The notes under the pieces: model-generated
What the model was told of the DNA's origin: nothing
Seen by the model: the letters and a program-made list of their open reading frames with translations, nothing else
Database searches by the model: none
Position numbers and translations under genes: made by a program
Part shown: one piece after another, positions 47,271 to 57,249 of the stretch
How positions within the stretch are numbered: the stretch's first letter is position 1
Layout of the letters: every line of letters starts with the position of its first letter
Origin: Mariprofundus erugo
Lineage (GTDB): Bacteria; Pseudomonadota; Zetaproteobacteria; Mariprofundales; Mariprofundaceae
Reading direction: 5' to 3'
Length of the DNA: 64,000 nucleotides
Assembly: GCF_005818865.1 (NCBI RefSeq)
Contig: NZ_VBRY01000008.1
Coordinates: 1 to 64,000, forward strand

Positions 47271-49193
47271 ATGGCTAAAGTGATCGGTATTGACCTTGGC
47301 ACAACTAACTCATGTGTTTCGGTGATGGAGGGTGGCAAGGCGAAAGTCATCCCTAATAGTGAGGGTGATAACACGACTCCGTCCGTGGTGGCTTTTACCA
47401 AGGATGGCGAGCGTCTGGTCGGTGCACCGGCAAAGCGTCAGATGGTCACCAACCCTGACAAGACCTTTTATGCTGTGAAGCGCCTGATCGGTCGCAAATT
47501 CGACGCATCCGAGACCAAACATCATCGTGATCTTGTTTCCTATCCAATCGTCAAGGCAGACAACGGTGATGCATGGGTTGAGGTGGACGGCAAGAAGATG
47601 AGTCCGCAGGAGATCAGTGCGATCGTACTGCAGAAGATGAAGAAGACGGCTGAGGATTATCTCGGTGAGACCGTGCGCGATGCGGTGATTACCGTGCCGG
47701 CCTACTTTAACGATTCACAGCGTCAGGCAACCAAGGATGCCGGTGCGATTGCCGGTCTGAATGTATTGCGTATCGTCAATGAGCCGACCGCTTCCGCGCT
47801 GGCCTATGGTCTCGACAAAACAGAAGAGAATCACCTGATTGCCGTATACGATCTGGGTGGTGGTACATTCGATATCTCCGTACTGGAAATCGGTGACGGC
47901 GTATTCGAAGTGAAATCGACCAACGGTGATACCTTCCTCGGTGGTGAGGATTTCGATCAGGTACTGATCAAGTATCTGGCCGGTGAGTTCCAGAAGGAGC
48001 ACGGTGTTGATCTGACTGCCGACAAGCTGGCGCTGCAGCGTCTGAAAGAGGCGGCTGAAAAGGCCAAGATCGAGCTCTCTTCCAGCCAGCAGACCGAAGT
48101 GAACCTGCCATTTATTACCGCCGACGCATCAGGTCCGAAGCATCTGTTGATCAAGGTCACCCGTGCCAAGTTTGAAAGTCTGGTCAGTGACCTGGTTGAG
48201 CGTTCGCTGGCTCCTTGCCGTCAGGCTCTGAAGGATGCCGGCGTCAAGGCCTCGGACATTCATGAGGTCGTACTGGTCGGTGGTCAGACCCGTATGCCGC
48301 TGGTGCAGGAGAAGGTTCAGGCTTTCTTCGGTCGCGAGCCGCACAAGGGTGTGAATCCGGATGAAGTGGTTGCGATCGGTGCTGCCATTCAGGGCGCTGT
48401 ACTGACCGGTGAAGTGACCGACGTACTGCTGCTGGACGTAACCCCGCTCTCTCTCGGTATCGAGGTGGAAGGTGGTCTGTTCAACAAGATCATCGAAAAG
48501 AACACCACGATTCCAACCAAGAAGAGCCAGACCTATACCACTGCTGCCGACAATCAGACTGCAGTGACCATCAAGGTGGCACAGGGCGAGCGCGATATCT
48601 TCTCGGCCAACAAACAGCTGGGTCTGTTCAATCTGGAAGGTATTGCACCGGCACCACGTGGCATGCCGCAGATCGAGGTGACCTTCGATGTGGACTCCAA
48701 CGGCATCATGCATGTGCATGCCAAGGATAAGGGTACCGGTAAGGAGACCTCGATTCGTATCGAATCCGGTTCCGGTCTGTCCAAGGAAGAGGTTGAGAAG
48801 ATGCAGCGCGATGCCGAGGCTCATGCCGAGGAAGACAAGAAGAAGCGTGAGCAGATCGAGGCTAAAAACCGTGCAGATGCCCTTGTTTATTCAACCGAGC
48901 GCTCCCTTAAGGAGCATGGTGACAAGGTGGATGAGGCAACCCGCAAGCAGATCGAGGATGCACTGGGCGAGCTGAAGACGGCGATCGAAAGCGAAGATGC
49001 TGCTGCGATCGAGAAAGCCGAGCAGAATCTGGCCGAGAAGTCCCAGAAGCTGGGTGAGGCGATCTATCAGCATATGCAGCAGGATGAGGGCGGTGCCGCC
49101 GAGGCAGCAGCAGGTGCTGCTGACAGTGGTAATGCAGCGCGCGACGCCGATGTGGTCGATGCTGAAGTCGTGGACGACAAAGAGAGAAAGTAA
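47271..49193 (+). CDS. dnaK: chaperone DnaK (Hsp70)
   Basis: 640 residues. Nucleotide-binding signatures [34 protein letters not shown] and [13 protein letters not shown], the linker [13 protein letters not shown], and the substrate domain with the [13 protein letters not shown] region. The C-terminus ends in an acidic [13 protein letters not shown] tail. Folds proteins with DnaJ and GrpE encoded alongside. Preceded by a heat-shock promoter and followed by a terminator, although dnaJ comes next. Confidence 0.97.
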   Translation: MAKVIGIDLGTTNSCVSVMEGGKAKVIPNSEGDNTTPSVVAFTKDGERLVGAPAKRQMVTNPDKTFYAVKRLIGRKFDASETKHHRDLVSYPIVKADNGDAWVEVDGKKMSPQEISAIVLQKMKKTAEDYLGETVRDAVITVPAYFNDSQRQATKDAGAIAGLNVLRIVNEPTASALAYGLDKTEENHLIAVYDLGGGTFDISVLEIGDGVFEVKSTNGDTFLGGEDFDQVLIKYLAGEFQKEHGVDLTADKLALQRLKEAAEKAKIELSSSQQTEVNLPFITADASGPKHLLIKVTRAKFESLVSDLVERSLAPCRQALKDAGVKASDIHEVVLVGGQTRMPLVQEKVQAFFGREPHKGVNPDEVVAIGAAIQGAVLTGEVTDVLLLDVTPLSLGIEVEGGLFNKIIEKNTTIPTKKSQTYTTAADNQTAVTIKVAQGERDIFSANKQLGLFNLEGIAPAPRGMPQIEVTFDVDSNGIMHVHAKDKGTGKETSIRIESGSGLSKEEVEKMQRDAEAHAEEDKKKREQIEAKNRADALVYSTERSLKEHGDKVDEATRKQIEDALGELKTAIESEDAAAIEKAEQNLAEKSQKLGEAIYQHMQQDEGGAAEAAAGAADSGNAARDADVVDAEVVDDKERK

Positions 49194-49214
49194 GTTGTAA
49201 GGGTGTTATCAAGG

Positions 49215-49245
49215 GAGCGGCGGGTGTAAGCTCGCCGCTCTTTTT
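49215..49245 (+). terminator. intrinsic terminator after dnaK
   Basis: GAGCGGCG (49215-49222) pairs with CGCCGCTC (49233-49240), followed by TTTTT. It would limit dnaJ expression relative to dnaK. Confidence 0.8.
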
Positions 49246-49427
49246 ACTTTATGGCTGTTTGCAGAACATTTGAGCCGTAAAGGATGCGAAAGGAATGCAG
49301 GGGTTGATTACACCGGGCAGGATGAATGTTGATCTGCATGTGGATGGATGATCCGTTTGTTTTGCGTACCTTCGCGCCCTTTGCGGTGATGAGCAGACAA
49401 GATTTGAAAGCATGACTGGGAGCTAGA

Positions 49428-50573
49428 GTGTCGAAACGCGATTATTATGAGGTACTTGGTGTAGCCAAGGGCACCGATGAGAACACAATAAAGCGGGCAT
49501 ATCGCAAGCTGGCTATGAAGTATCACCCGGATCGTAATCCGGATGATGAGCAGGCAGCGGAGAAATTCCGTGAGCTGACCGAGGCCTATGAAGTGCTGTC
49601 CGATGCGACCAAACGGGCGCGCTACGATCAGTATGGCCATGCCGGTGTTGATGATCAGATGCATGACTTCTGGGGTCGTGGCGGCTTCCAGGATTCGCAT
49701 GCCTTCCGTGATTTCGGTGACCTTTTCGGTGATGTGTTCGGTGATGTGTTTTCCGGTGGCGGGCAGCGTTCATCCCGTGGTGCCGATCTGCGCTACAACC
49801 TGAACCTGACCCTTGAAGAGGCAGCTTCTGGCAAAGAGGTTGAGCTTGATATTCCCAAGCATGCCACCTGCGACACCTGTCATGGCAGTGGTGCCCGTCC
49901 GGGTACCAACCCGGTACCGTGTTCGACCTGTGGTGGTCATGGCCAGGTGCAGATGCAGCAGGGCTTTTTTGCCGTTCGCCGTACCTGTCCGACCTGTCAC
50001 GGCAGTGGCACCCGTATTGAATCACCCTGCATCAGTTGCGGTGGGGCCGGTCGCGTCAAGGTAAACAAAAAGCTCAAGGTCAAGATTCCGGCCGGCGTGT
50101 ACGAAGGGGCTCAGGTTCGTGTGACCGGTGAGGGTGAGGTTGGCAAGCAGGGAATGCCGTCGGGCGATCTCTATATCGTCATCGCACTTAAGGCTCACTC
50201 GATCTTTGAGCGTGATGGTGCCGATCTCTATTGTACCATGCCGGTTACCTTCCCTCAGGCGACGCTCGGAGCCGAAGTGGATGCACCGACACTGGGCGGC
50301 CGTGTGAAGATCAGAATTCCTGCCGGCACCGAAGGCGGGCGTGTCTTCCGTCTGCGTGGCCACGGTGTGCCGGACATCCGGGCATCGGGTCAGAAGGGTG
50401 ATCTCTATGTGCGGGTGAATATTGCCGTGCCGAAGAAACTCAGCGGACGTCAGGAGGAGCTGCTGCGCCAGTTTGCTTCCGAGGCGGGCGATGAGGTCTA
50501 TCCGGATCGCTCTTCATTCCTTGGCAAGGTCAAGGAGTTCTGGGATGAACTCTCAGGCGAGAATAAAGCATGA
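49428..50573 (+). CDS. dnaJ: chaperone DnaJ (Hsp40)
   Basis: 381 residues. J domain with [20 protein letters not shown], a Gly/Phe-rich linker, four zinc repeats [24 protein letters not shown] and CISCGGAG, and the C-terminal substrate domains. Stimulates the DnaK ATPase. The start is GTG with GGGAG 5 nt upstream. The 180-nt gap from the dnaK terminator holds no clear promoter. The dapB start overlaps its stop by 4 nt. Confidence 0.96.
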   Translation: MSKRDYYEVLGVAKGTDENTIKRAYRKLAMKYHPDRNPDDEQAAEKFRELTEAYEVLSDATKRARYDQYGHAGVDDQMHDFWGRGGFQDSHAFRDFGDLFGDVFGDVFSGGGQRSSRGADLRYNLNLTLEEAASGKEVELDIPKHATCDTCHGSGARPGTNPVPCSTCGGHGQVQMQQGFFAVRRTCPTCHGSGTRIESPCISCGGAGRVKVNKKLKVKIPAGVYEGAQVRVTGEGEVGKQGMPSGDLYIVIALKAHSIFERDGADLYCTMPVTFPQATLGAEVDAPTLGGRVKIRIPAGTEGGRVFRLRGHGVPDIRASGQKGDLYVRVNIAVPKKLSGRQEELLRQFASEAGDEVYPDRSSFLGKVKEFWDELSGENKA

Positions 50574-51379
50574 GTGCGGTACGTATTGTCATTGTAGGTG
50601 CTTCCGGCCGTATGGGGCGGATGCTGGTCAGGGCGGTCAGCGAGGCCGCCGGGGCAGAGCTTGCCGGTGCCACCGAGCGTGCCGGTTCTCCTTTTATCGG
50701 GCGTGATGCGGGCGAGCTGGCCGGTATCGAAACGCTGGGGGTCAGGATTGTCGATGATATCGCTCTCTGTGCCGATGCCGATCTGCTGATCGATTTCACC
50801 GCACCGGCCGCAACACTTGCGTATGCTGCATTTGTGGCGGCCCGTGGTATGGGCATGGTCATCGGAACGACCGGTTTTGATGCAGCCCAGCTGCAGCAGC
50901 TGCATGAGACGCTTGCGGATTCACCGGTTGTCATGGCTGCGAACTACTCGGTTGGTGTCACGCTGGCGCTGAATCTGATCGAGAAGGCCGCAGCTGTTCT
51001 GGATGAATCCTATGATGCCGAGATATTCGAGGCGCATCATCGTCATAAGGTGGATGCACCGAGTGGAACGGCGCTGGCTATGGGCAAATCGCTTGCAGCC
51101 GGTCGCGGGGTGGCACTTGATGATGTGGCCGTACTTTCCCGGGAAGGCATTACCGGGGCTCGCAAAGCCGGCACGATCGGTTTTTCAGTCGCACGCGGTG
51201 GTTCGATCGTCGGTGAGCACAAGGCGATGTTTATTGCCGAGGAGGAGCGCATCGAGATCAATCATATTGCCTCCGACCGCATGGTGTTTGCCCGGGGTGC
51301 CGTACGTGCGGCGATCTGGTTGACGGCTCAGTCTGCCGGCATCTATGATATGAAGGACGTGCTGGGACTTAACGACTGA
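50570..51379 (+). CDS. dapB: 4-hydroxy-tetrahydrodipicolinate reductase
   Basis: 269 residues. NAD(P)-binding [29 protein letters not shown], the [14 protein letters not shown] loop, [17 protein letters not shown], and the catalytic [19 protein letters not shown] (His-His and Lys). It reduces the dipicolinate precursor in lysine and diaminopimelate synthesis, feeding peptidoglycan. Overlap with dnaJ (ATGA) links it to the heat-shock operon. A 7-bp stem TCTGGCA/TGCCAGA (51391-51422) without T tract follows. Confidence 0.95.
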   Translation: MSAVRIVIVGASGRMGRMLVRAVSEAAGAELAGATERAGSPFIGRDAGELAGIETLGVRIVDDIALCADADLLIDFTAPAATLAYAAFVAARGMGMVIGTTGFDAAQLQQLHETLADSPVVMAANYSVGVTLALNLIEKAAAVLDESYDAEIFEAHHRHKVDAPSGTALAMGKSLAAGRGVALDDVAVLSREGITGARKAGTIGFSVARGGSIVGEHKAMFIAEEERIEINHIASDRMVFARGAVRAAIWLTAQSAGIYDMKDVLGLND

Positions 51380-51538
51380 GTGTAACGATTCTGGCACTGG
51401 ATTTGCTGAATATTGCCAGAGTTGCATTTAAGTAGTGTTGTGTGGGTACAGGCGGGTTGCGTACATACATTGGCTGATTGCTGCTGCACAGGATGACAGG
51501 CCCGGATACGGGGCATCATTGTCGGGAGTTTGCGCTGC

Positions 51539-53248
51539 ATGAATCAATTATCGTCTGTAAATCAGTTAAAAAAATGTCCAACCGGTATTACCGGTTTTGA
51601 CCGTATCGCCGACGGAGGCTTGCCTGCCGGGCGATCGACTCTGATCTGTGGCTCGGCCGGTTCGGGTAAATCACTGTTCGGTATCGAATTTCTTGCTCAT
51701 GGTATTCAATTGTTTCATGAGCCAGGGGTGTTTGTCAGTTTCGAAGAACGCAGTGAAGATATTATCGGCAATGTTGCCTCGATCGGGCTTGCTCTGCAGC
51801 CGATGGTGGCAGCCGGTAAGCTGAAAATTCTGCCCATTGATATCGATGCTCACACCTTGCATGAAGCCGGCGAATATGACCTGGAGCCACTGTTTATTCG
51901 TATTGGCGCGGCCATTCAGGCGGTCGCGGCCAAACGCATTGTACTTGATGCAGTGGAGAATCTGTTTTCCGCTTTTCAGGACCAGTCGATTCTGAGAGCC
52001 GAATTCAAACGATTGCTATGCTGGCTTAAAGAACAGGGGATCACGGCTGTGATTACCACTGAAAAAGGTGAGCAGAGCCTGACCCGTCGGGGGATCGAGG
52101 AGTATCTGGCCGACTGTGTTGTGTTGCTGGACCTGCGTGTGACCGATCAGGTGGCAACCCGGATGCTGCGTATTACCAAATACAGAGGCTCGGGACATGG
52201 CGCTGATGAATATCCGTTTCTGATTGATGATACGGGGATTGTCTGCATGCCGATCAATCAGTACAGCCTGGACTATCCGGTCAGTAACAGAGTGTTTCCA
52301 AGCGGTATTACCAGGCTCGACCAGATGCTCGGAGGCGGTATCTATTATGGCTCTACCTTACTTGTATCCGGTGGCAGTGGTTCAGGCAAATCAACGATAG
52401 CCGGTCAGTTTGTCGACGCGGCCTGTGGCCGTGGCGAGAAAACCCTTTATCTTGCGCTGGAGGAATCACCGGCGCAAATCATGCGTAATCTTAAATCCCT
52501 GAACATCGATCTGCAGCAGTGGCTTGATCACGGTCTGCTGGCCTTTGTGGCCAATCGCCCCTCAGTCTACGGACTGGAGATGCAGATGGCGGTGCTAATG
52601 CGCCAGGTTCGCCTGTTTGAACCGGCACTGGTGGTAATCGATCCGATTACAGCCCTGCATATTGACTCTTCATCCCTGGCGGTGAAGCGGATGTTGCAGC
52701 GTACAATTGATCAGTTGAAAGCGCGCGGTGTCACCATGCTGTTTACCACGCTGACATGGGCCTCGGAAGAGGCGGGGGAAACGACATCCTCTTCAATATC
52801 GAGTCTGATGGATGCCTGGATCCAGCTGCGCAGTATGGAGTCGTCCGGTGAACGTTCCCGTGGGCTCTATGTCATCAAGTCACGCGGGGCGAGAAACTCC
52901 AACCAGATCAGGGAGTTTCTGATTACCCATGGTGGCGTCTCCCTGAAGGATGTGATGCTGAACGCTGCCGGAGAGGTAGTGACAGGCTCGGAGCGCTATC
53001 TGATGCAGGTCAGGCAGGCTCAGGCCGCAAAAGATCGCAAGACGACAGAGGAGCAGCAGCGACTGGAGCTCGAGAGTCGCTATAAAACCATGCAGGCACG
53101 TGTGTCGGCACTGATGGCGGAATTCGAGGCGGAGAAGCAGTCACTGGAGCGTAAATGGCAGCTGGAGGCGATCCAGTCCAGCGAAACAGAGATGTTAATT
53201 CATCAGGTCTCGGAGCGGCGTAGTGCAGGAGTCAGTGATGATGAGTGA
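51539..53248 (+). CDS. kaiC: KaiC-like clock/RecA-fold double ATPase
   Basis: 569 residues from ATG 51539. Two RecA-like domains: CI with Walker A GSAGSGKS (38-45) and catalytic pair SFEERSED (E69, E70), CII with GGSGSGKST (278-286) and LALEESPAQ (E308, E309). Aligning SSSISSLMDAW with the cyanobacterial DSHISTITDTI puts Ser421 and Ser422 on the two phosphorylation sites (Ser, Thr in Synechococcus), so autophosphorylation is plausible. A C-terminal coiled-coil of about 75 residues follows (KDRKTTEEQQRLELES). GGGAG lies 10 nt upstream. The kaiB and kinase genes overlap or follow directly. No kaiA. Confidence 0.88.
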   Translation: MNQLSSVNQLKKCPTGITGFDRIADGGLPAGRSTLICGSAGSGKSLFGIEFLAHGIQLFHEPGVFVSFEERSEDIIGNVASIGLALQPMVAAGKLKILPIDIDAHTLHEAGEYDLEPLFIRIGAAIQAVAAKRIVLDAVENLFSAFQDQSILRAEFKRLLCWLKEQGITAVITTEKGEQSLTRRGIEEYLADCVVLLDLRVTDQVATRMLRITKYRGSGHGADEYPFLIDDTGIVCMPINQYSLDYPVSNRVFPSGITRLDQMLGGGIYYGSTLLVSGGSGSGKSTIAGQFVDAACGRGEKTLYLALEESPAQIMRNLKSLNIDLQQWLDHGLLAFVANRPSVYGLEMQMAVLMRQVRLFEPALVVIDPITALHIDSSSLAVKRMLQRTIDQLKARGVTMLFTTLTWASEEAGETTSSSISSLMDAWIQLRSMESSGERSRGLYVIKSRGARNSNQIREFLITHGGVSLKDVMLNAAGEVVTGSERYLMQVRQAQAAKDRKTTEEQQRLELESRYKTMQARVSALMAEFEAEKQSLERKWQLEAIQSSETEMLIHQVSERRSAGVSDDE

Positions 53249-53558
53249 ATCTGAGGCTGATGTGCCCTGTCCGGTCTCAACCGCCGGCTGGAAGCTGCGT
53301 CTTTATGTGGTTGGCCAATCGCCACGCTCGGTGCTTGCGATCAGTAATCTCAGGGAGATATGCGAGTCACATCTTGCTCCATGTTATGAGCTGGAGGTGG
53401 TGGATCTTCTGGTCGATCCGCATCTGGCCGAAGGCGATGAAATCATCGCGGTGCCGACGCTCGTGCGCCGGTTGCCAACGCCGGTGCGCAAGGTGGTCGG
53501 TGATCTTTCCGATACCGGTAAGGTACTGGTCGGGTTGCAGCTGAAAGCCAGGGAGTAA
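53238..53558 (+). CDS. kaiB: KaiB-like thioredoxin-fold protein
   Basis: 106 residues. KLRLYVVGQSPRSVLAISNL, then CYELEVVDLLVDPHLAEGDE and the cis-proline region IIAVPTLVRRLPTPVRKVVG match KaiB, which binds the KaiC CI ring and reverses the phosphorylation phase. AGGAG is 6 nt before ATG 53238; its start overlaps the kaiC stop by 11 nt, so the two are coupled. Confidence 0.9.
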   Translation: MMSESEADVPCPVSTAGWKLRLYVVGQSPRSVLAISNLREICESHLAPCYELEVVDLLVDPHLAEGDEIIAVPTLVRRLPTPVRKVVGDLSDTGKVLVGLQLKARE

Positions 53559-53561
53559 TTC

Positions 53562-55580
53562 GTGAAGAAAATCGAGGCTCTGGAGCGGGAGAATGCCGAA
53601 CTCCGGCAATGGGTTGAGCAGGCAAAGAGTGCGCTGGATGCGTTAAAAAGCGGCGGTGTGGATGCAATTCTGAGTAATCATACCGTGATGGCCCTGCCGG
53701 GAGCGGAAGAGCCGTATATGACCTTTTTTGAGATGATGCATGGCGGTGGCCTGACCTGTGATAACGACGGTCGCATCATGCACAGTAATCCGTTTTTTTC
53801 GGAGCTTGTGGGTATCTCTGCCGATCAGTTGCGCGGACGCAATTTTATCTCACTGATCGGTGCGGATGAGCAGGCGAAAGCTGCGGCTGTTCTGAGCAGT
53901 GACGGGGTTGCTGAGACAGAACTGCATCTGGTCAGCACAGACGGTGACAGGGTGACCGTATTATTGTCGAAAGCGCCGGTTCATTATCAGCAGCAGAACT
54001 TTATGTTACTGCTGGTCACGGATCTGACACGTGTTCACCGTGCCGAGGAGAAGCTGCGGCTGTTTTCTGAAGCCATTGAACAGGCCGGTGAGTCGGTGAT
54101 CATTACCGACCCTGATGGTACGATTGTCTATGTGAACAATGCCTTGCTCGATATTACAGGCTATAGCGAAGATGAGGTGGTGGGGCAGAATCCACGCATG
54201 TTCAAAAGCGGGGCGCAGGACCTCCGTTTCTATCGCAAAATGTGGCAAGCGATTACCGCCGGTGAAAACTGGCAGGGAAAGTTGATCAACAGAAAAAAGA
54301 GCGGCAAAACCTATCCTGTCATGCTGACTATTTCCCCGATCAGAAACAGGGATGGACATATCAGCCATTTTGTCGGTTTGCAGCAGAATCTGGAGGAGTT
54401 TGAGGGGCTGCAGAATCAACTTCGTCAGGCACAGAAAATGGAAGCGATTGGTACGCTGGTCGGTGGTATCGCCCATGATTTCAATAACTCACTTGCGGCC
54501 ATGATTGGCAACCTTTATCTGGCAAGAAAAGAGGCAAGGATGATGCCCGGAGTCGTGGCCCGTCTTGAAAGTGTGGAAACACTTGCCTATGCCGCTTCAG
54601 CCACCATCAAGCAGTTACTTGCATTTTCACGTAAGGCGGTTGTTTCTATGGTGCCGTTCTCAGTGGTGCCCTTTTTGAAGGAGATCGTCAAACTTGTGCA
54701 GGTGTCACTGCCTGAAAATATTGATTTCAGTTTGCAACTCTGTGATGAGGAGATACAGGTTAAGGGTGATGTGAACCAGCTGCAGCAGGTATTGATGAAC
54801 CTGGTCAATAATGCGATTGATGCTGTGCGGGCTGCTCCAAACCCTGCTGTTTCTGTTTCATTGCAGTGTATCGATGTCGATGCCGATTTCGTCGAAGGGC
54901 GGGAGGGGTGTCAGCCGGGGCGATATGCCTGTCTGGCCGTTGCGGATAACGGCACCGGTATCGCGGCGGAGCATGTCGAGCATCTGTTTGAACCGTTTTT
55001 TACGACCAAGGAGCAGGGAAAGGGAACCGGACTCGGGCTGGCGATGGTGTATGGTGCGGTTAAAACCCATGGCGGCTTTGTGGATGTGTTGACCTCGCAG
55101 GCGGCGCCATCCGGAACAACGATGCGTATTTTCCTGCCATTGTCGCAGATTCCGGTGAAGGCACCGGATAGCGTCGATACTTCTGTGTGCAAGGGAAATG
55201 GAGAGACCATTTTACTGGTGGATGATGATGAACGGGTGTTGACGGTCGCGTGTGAGTTGCTGGAAAGTTTGCGCTATCAGGTGGTTACGGCATCTGATGG
55301 TCTACAGGCGATTGAGCAGTTTCAGGCCCACAGGAGTGAGATTGTGCTGCTGATCAGCGATGTGGTGATGCCGAAACTGGGTGGCAGAGAGCTGGTGCGT
55401 GAATTGAGGCAGTTAAATCCGGATCTTAAGGTCATTCTTGTCACCGGTTACGATAAAAGCGCTGCCCTGGTGAATGGCTACTCCGGCAGTAGCGATATCA
55501 TCATCAGCAAGCCCTATTCTGCCAGCAGGTTGAGTCAGGTGATCCGGGATGTGTTGGCCGGCTCATTGCCGTCTGTGTGA
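53562..55580 (+). CDS. Kai-operon hybrid sensor histidine kinase (two PAS, kinase, receiver)
   Basis: 672 residues, no membrane segment, so cytoplasmic. Short N-terminal coiled coil (ALERENAELRQWVEQAKSAL), PAS domains about 45-160 and 165-285 (GESVIITDPDGTIVYVNNAL), kinase core with [19 protein letters not shown], ATPase boxes DNGTGIAAEHVEHLFEP and GKGTGLGLAMVYG, and a C-terminal receiver (ILLVDDDERVLTVA; phospho-Asp in LISDVVMPKLGG). GTG start with AGGGAG 6 nt upstream, three nt past kaiB. It is a likely output or input of the KaiC-KaiB pair (inference). Confidence 0.9.
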   Translation: MKKIEALERENAELRQWVEQAKSALDALKSGGVDAILSNHTVMALPGAEEPYMTFFEMMHGGGLTCDNDGRIMHSNPFFSELVGISADQLRGRNFISLIGADEQAKAAAVLSSDGVAETELHLVSTDGDRVTVLLSKAPVHYQQQNFMLLLVTDLTRVHRAEEKLRLFSEAIEQAGESVIITDPDGTIVYVNNALLDITGYSEDEVVGQNPRMFKSGAQDLRFYRKMWQAITAGENWQGKLINRKKSGKTYPVMLTISPIRNRDGHISHFVGLQQNLEEFEGLQNQLRQAQKMEAIGTLVGGIAHDFNNSLAAMIGNLYLARKEARMMPGVVARLESVETLAYAASATIKQLLAFSRKAVVSMVPFSVVPFLKEIVKLVQVSLPENIDFSLQLCDEEIQVKGDVNQLQQVLMNLVNNAIDAVRAAPNPAVSVSLQCIDVDADFVEGREGCQPGRYACLAVADNGTGIAAEHVEHLFEPFFTTKEQGKGTGLGLAMVYGAVKTHGGFVDVLTSQAAPSGTTMRIFLPLSQIPVKAPDSVDTSVCKGNGETILLVDDDERVLTVACELLESLRYQVVTASDGLQAIEQFQAHRSEIVLLISDVVMPKLGGRELVRELRQLNPDLKVILVTGYDKSAALVNGYSGSSDIIISKPYSASRLSQVIRDVLAGSLPSV

Positions 55581-55660
55581 TTTTTCCGGATGCCGGTCCA
55601 TATTACAGGTGGCGGCATGATGCCATATGCGCCGGATGATGCACCGGGTGATGCACAGGA

Positions 55661-55954
55661 TTATGGGCGCTTCACCTTTTTCGCCAGCCGCTGATCGGTC
55701 TGATAGAGGAAAGCCAGCAGCTCTGCGACCAGCTGGTAGGCCTCTTCGGGAATCTCTGTGCCGGCGGGAACCCGGGCCAGCAGCTGACTGAGGGTATCAT
55801 CGCGGTGAACATGAATATGATGCTCACTGGCGATTTCCAGTATTTTTTCCGCCAGTACACCGTAACCGGAAGCCAGCACCTTCGGCGCCTGTCCGGAAAG
55901 GGGATCATAGCTGAGTGCGACAGCTGCCTTTCTGTCCGGTTGCGCTTTTTTCAT
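55661..55954 (-). CDS. FlhB C-terminal-domain-like protein (FlhX/FlhB2)
   Basis: 97 residues. ALSYDPLSGQAPKVLASGYG and the closing IPEEAYQLVAELLAFLYQ match the cytoplasmic tail of FlhB after its NPTH autocleavage site; no NPTH motif or membrane helices remain. Compare the full FlhB at 62271, whose equivalent reads AMAYDPMGTGAPRVLAKGKG. Such stand-alone copies can replace the FlhB tail during substrate switching. Last gene of the second flagellar operon. Confidence 0.85.
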   Translation of the reverse strand: MKKAQPDRKAAVALSYDPLSGQAPKVLASGYGVLAEKILEIASEHHIHVHRDDTLSQLLARVPAGTEIPEEAYQLVAELLAFLYQTDQRLAKKVKRP

Positions 55955-55955
55955 A

Positions 55956-56717
55956 TCAGGCCTGCCGGTTGGCGATGCGTGGCATCAGCAGGGGCTCATC
56001 GCCATGGGAGAGCTCACTGTTGAGCTGTTGGCGCAGGCCGTTCTGGTCAGCATGGATGGCTGTTTGCAGTGATGCGATCCATTCGGCAAATGGCAGGCGC
56101 AGCAGGTTGAAGCTGTCACTCCGGGTGGCGCGCAGTTTAAGTTGTGGCACGCCCCCCTGTTGCTGTTGCAACATGAAGTAGAGGGTTCCCAGCTGCTCAA
56201 GGTCGATACGGCCATGCAGCGCGAAGCCATGCTCGTCATTTTGACGCTCGATCATGCCACGCGGTTGATGGCTGTCACGTTCATCCAGCATCAGACGTTG
56301 TCCGTTATCAGACTCATAGCCATGCAGGGGGTGATGATCCTGCCATGCCCATGAGGATTGTGACTGATGTCTCTGCACGGGGGTGGCACTATCTGTTGAA
56401 CGGCTTGAAGCCAGCTCAGCCAGTTTCTCGGCAATCTCCGACACCGCCTGCTGGCGGCTGAGAATACGGAAGCGTGCCGGTTCATCCCGGTTGAGCAGTT
56501 CAAGCCAGATCTGCCCTGCCGGCATATTGGCTGGCAGGGTTGACGGGAGCGTGGCCTGAAATCGCTGGGATGCAATGATCAGGGTGGCCATGCCGCCCTG
56601 GCCGGGTTCAAGGCGGCCGCTGAGGATGGTGCCATTGGCCCATGGCAGGGCGCCGGTTGGACCGGCAGGCCGGATGTTCTGGCTGACAGTCTGGGCGACG
56701 ATCGCGGGGAGCTTCAT
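55956..56717 (-). CDS. FliK-like protein (hook-length control type, tentative)
   Basis: 253 residues, no signal peptide. Gln/Ser-rich middle (QSQSSWAWQDHHPLHGYES) and a C-terminal region (LHGRIDLEQLGTLYFMLQQQ ending in LSHGDEPLLMP) that resembles the hook-length domain of FliK in pattern, though weakly. The gene lies 1 nt before flhX, whose FlhB-type partner interacts with FliK, which supports the guess. Otherwise unknown. Confidence 0.5.
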   Translation of the reverse strand: MKLPAIVAQTVSQNIRPAGPTGALPWANGTILSGRLEPGQGGMATLIIASQRFQATLPSTLPANMPAGQIWLELLNRDEPARFRILSRQQAVSEIAEKLAELASSRSTDSATPVQRHQSQSSWAWQDHHPLHGYESDNGQRLMLDERDSHQPRGMIERQNDEHGFALHGRIDLEQLGTLYFMLQQQQGGVPQLKLRATRSDSFNLLRLPFAEWIASLQTAIHADQNGLRQQLNSELSHGDEPLLMPRIANRQA

Positions 56718-56727
56718 CGAAAGCGGG

Positions 56728-57246
56728 TTATACGTCTGCTCGCTGGCCGGCTGTGGTCGATGCTGTATGTAACTTAAGCATCAGTCGCACCTGCGCCAGC
56801 GGCATATTCAGCCTTTCAGCAATGGTTTCTGCTGTCTCACCCTCACGGTGCATACGTAAAATCATGGTTGCCTGGGTGCTGTGCTGTGGTGGCGGGGCAA
56901 GTGGTGTTTCCCTGACCGGCGGCGGAGCCGGGCGCTCGCTGGCAGCCGGACTCCTTGCCGGTTCCCGTCCGTATGCGCGCGCTGCCTGACGGGGCGGTGG
57001 GGGTGTCATTTCTTGTTGCGCCGCCTTGAGCTGCTGCATGGTTTCTGTGGCTTCGGACAGATGGCGTGTGGCCTCCTCCAGTTGTGCTGCGGCGGAGCCG
57101 AGCATCTGCTCCAGCCGCTGTTGCCGTTTGCCATTGCGATACCAGGTCAGCCAAAGCAGCCCGATGGCGATGATCAGGGCCAGGTCGACGGCCAGCCCGA
57201 TCAGATCGCTGGCTGATTGCGGCAGCCTTGATAGGAGTGCTTCCAT
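56728..57246 (-). CDS. DUF2802-like membrane-anchored protein
   Basis: 172 residues. One membrane helix (LAVDLALIIAIGLLWLTWY, about 18-36), a coiled coil (LEQMLGSAAAQLEEATRHL), a Pro/Ala/Arg-rich linker and a C-terminal helix-turn-helix-like segment (ILRMHREGETAETIAERLNM). Such proteins sit next to fliA in several proteobacteria; function unknown. It lies 3 nt after fliA. Confidence 0.6.
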   Translation of the reverse strand: MEALLSRLPQSASDLIGLAVDLALIIAIGLLWLTWYRNGKRQQRLEQMLGSAAAQLEEATRHLSEATETMQQLKAAQQEMTPPPPRQAARAYGREPARSPAASERPAPPPVRETPLAPPPQHSTQATMILRMHREGETAETIAERLNMPLAQVRLMLKLHTASTTAGQRADV

Positions 57247-57249
57247 CGC

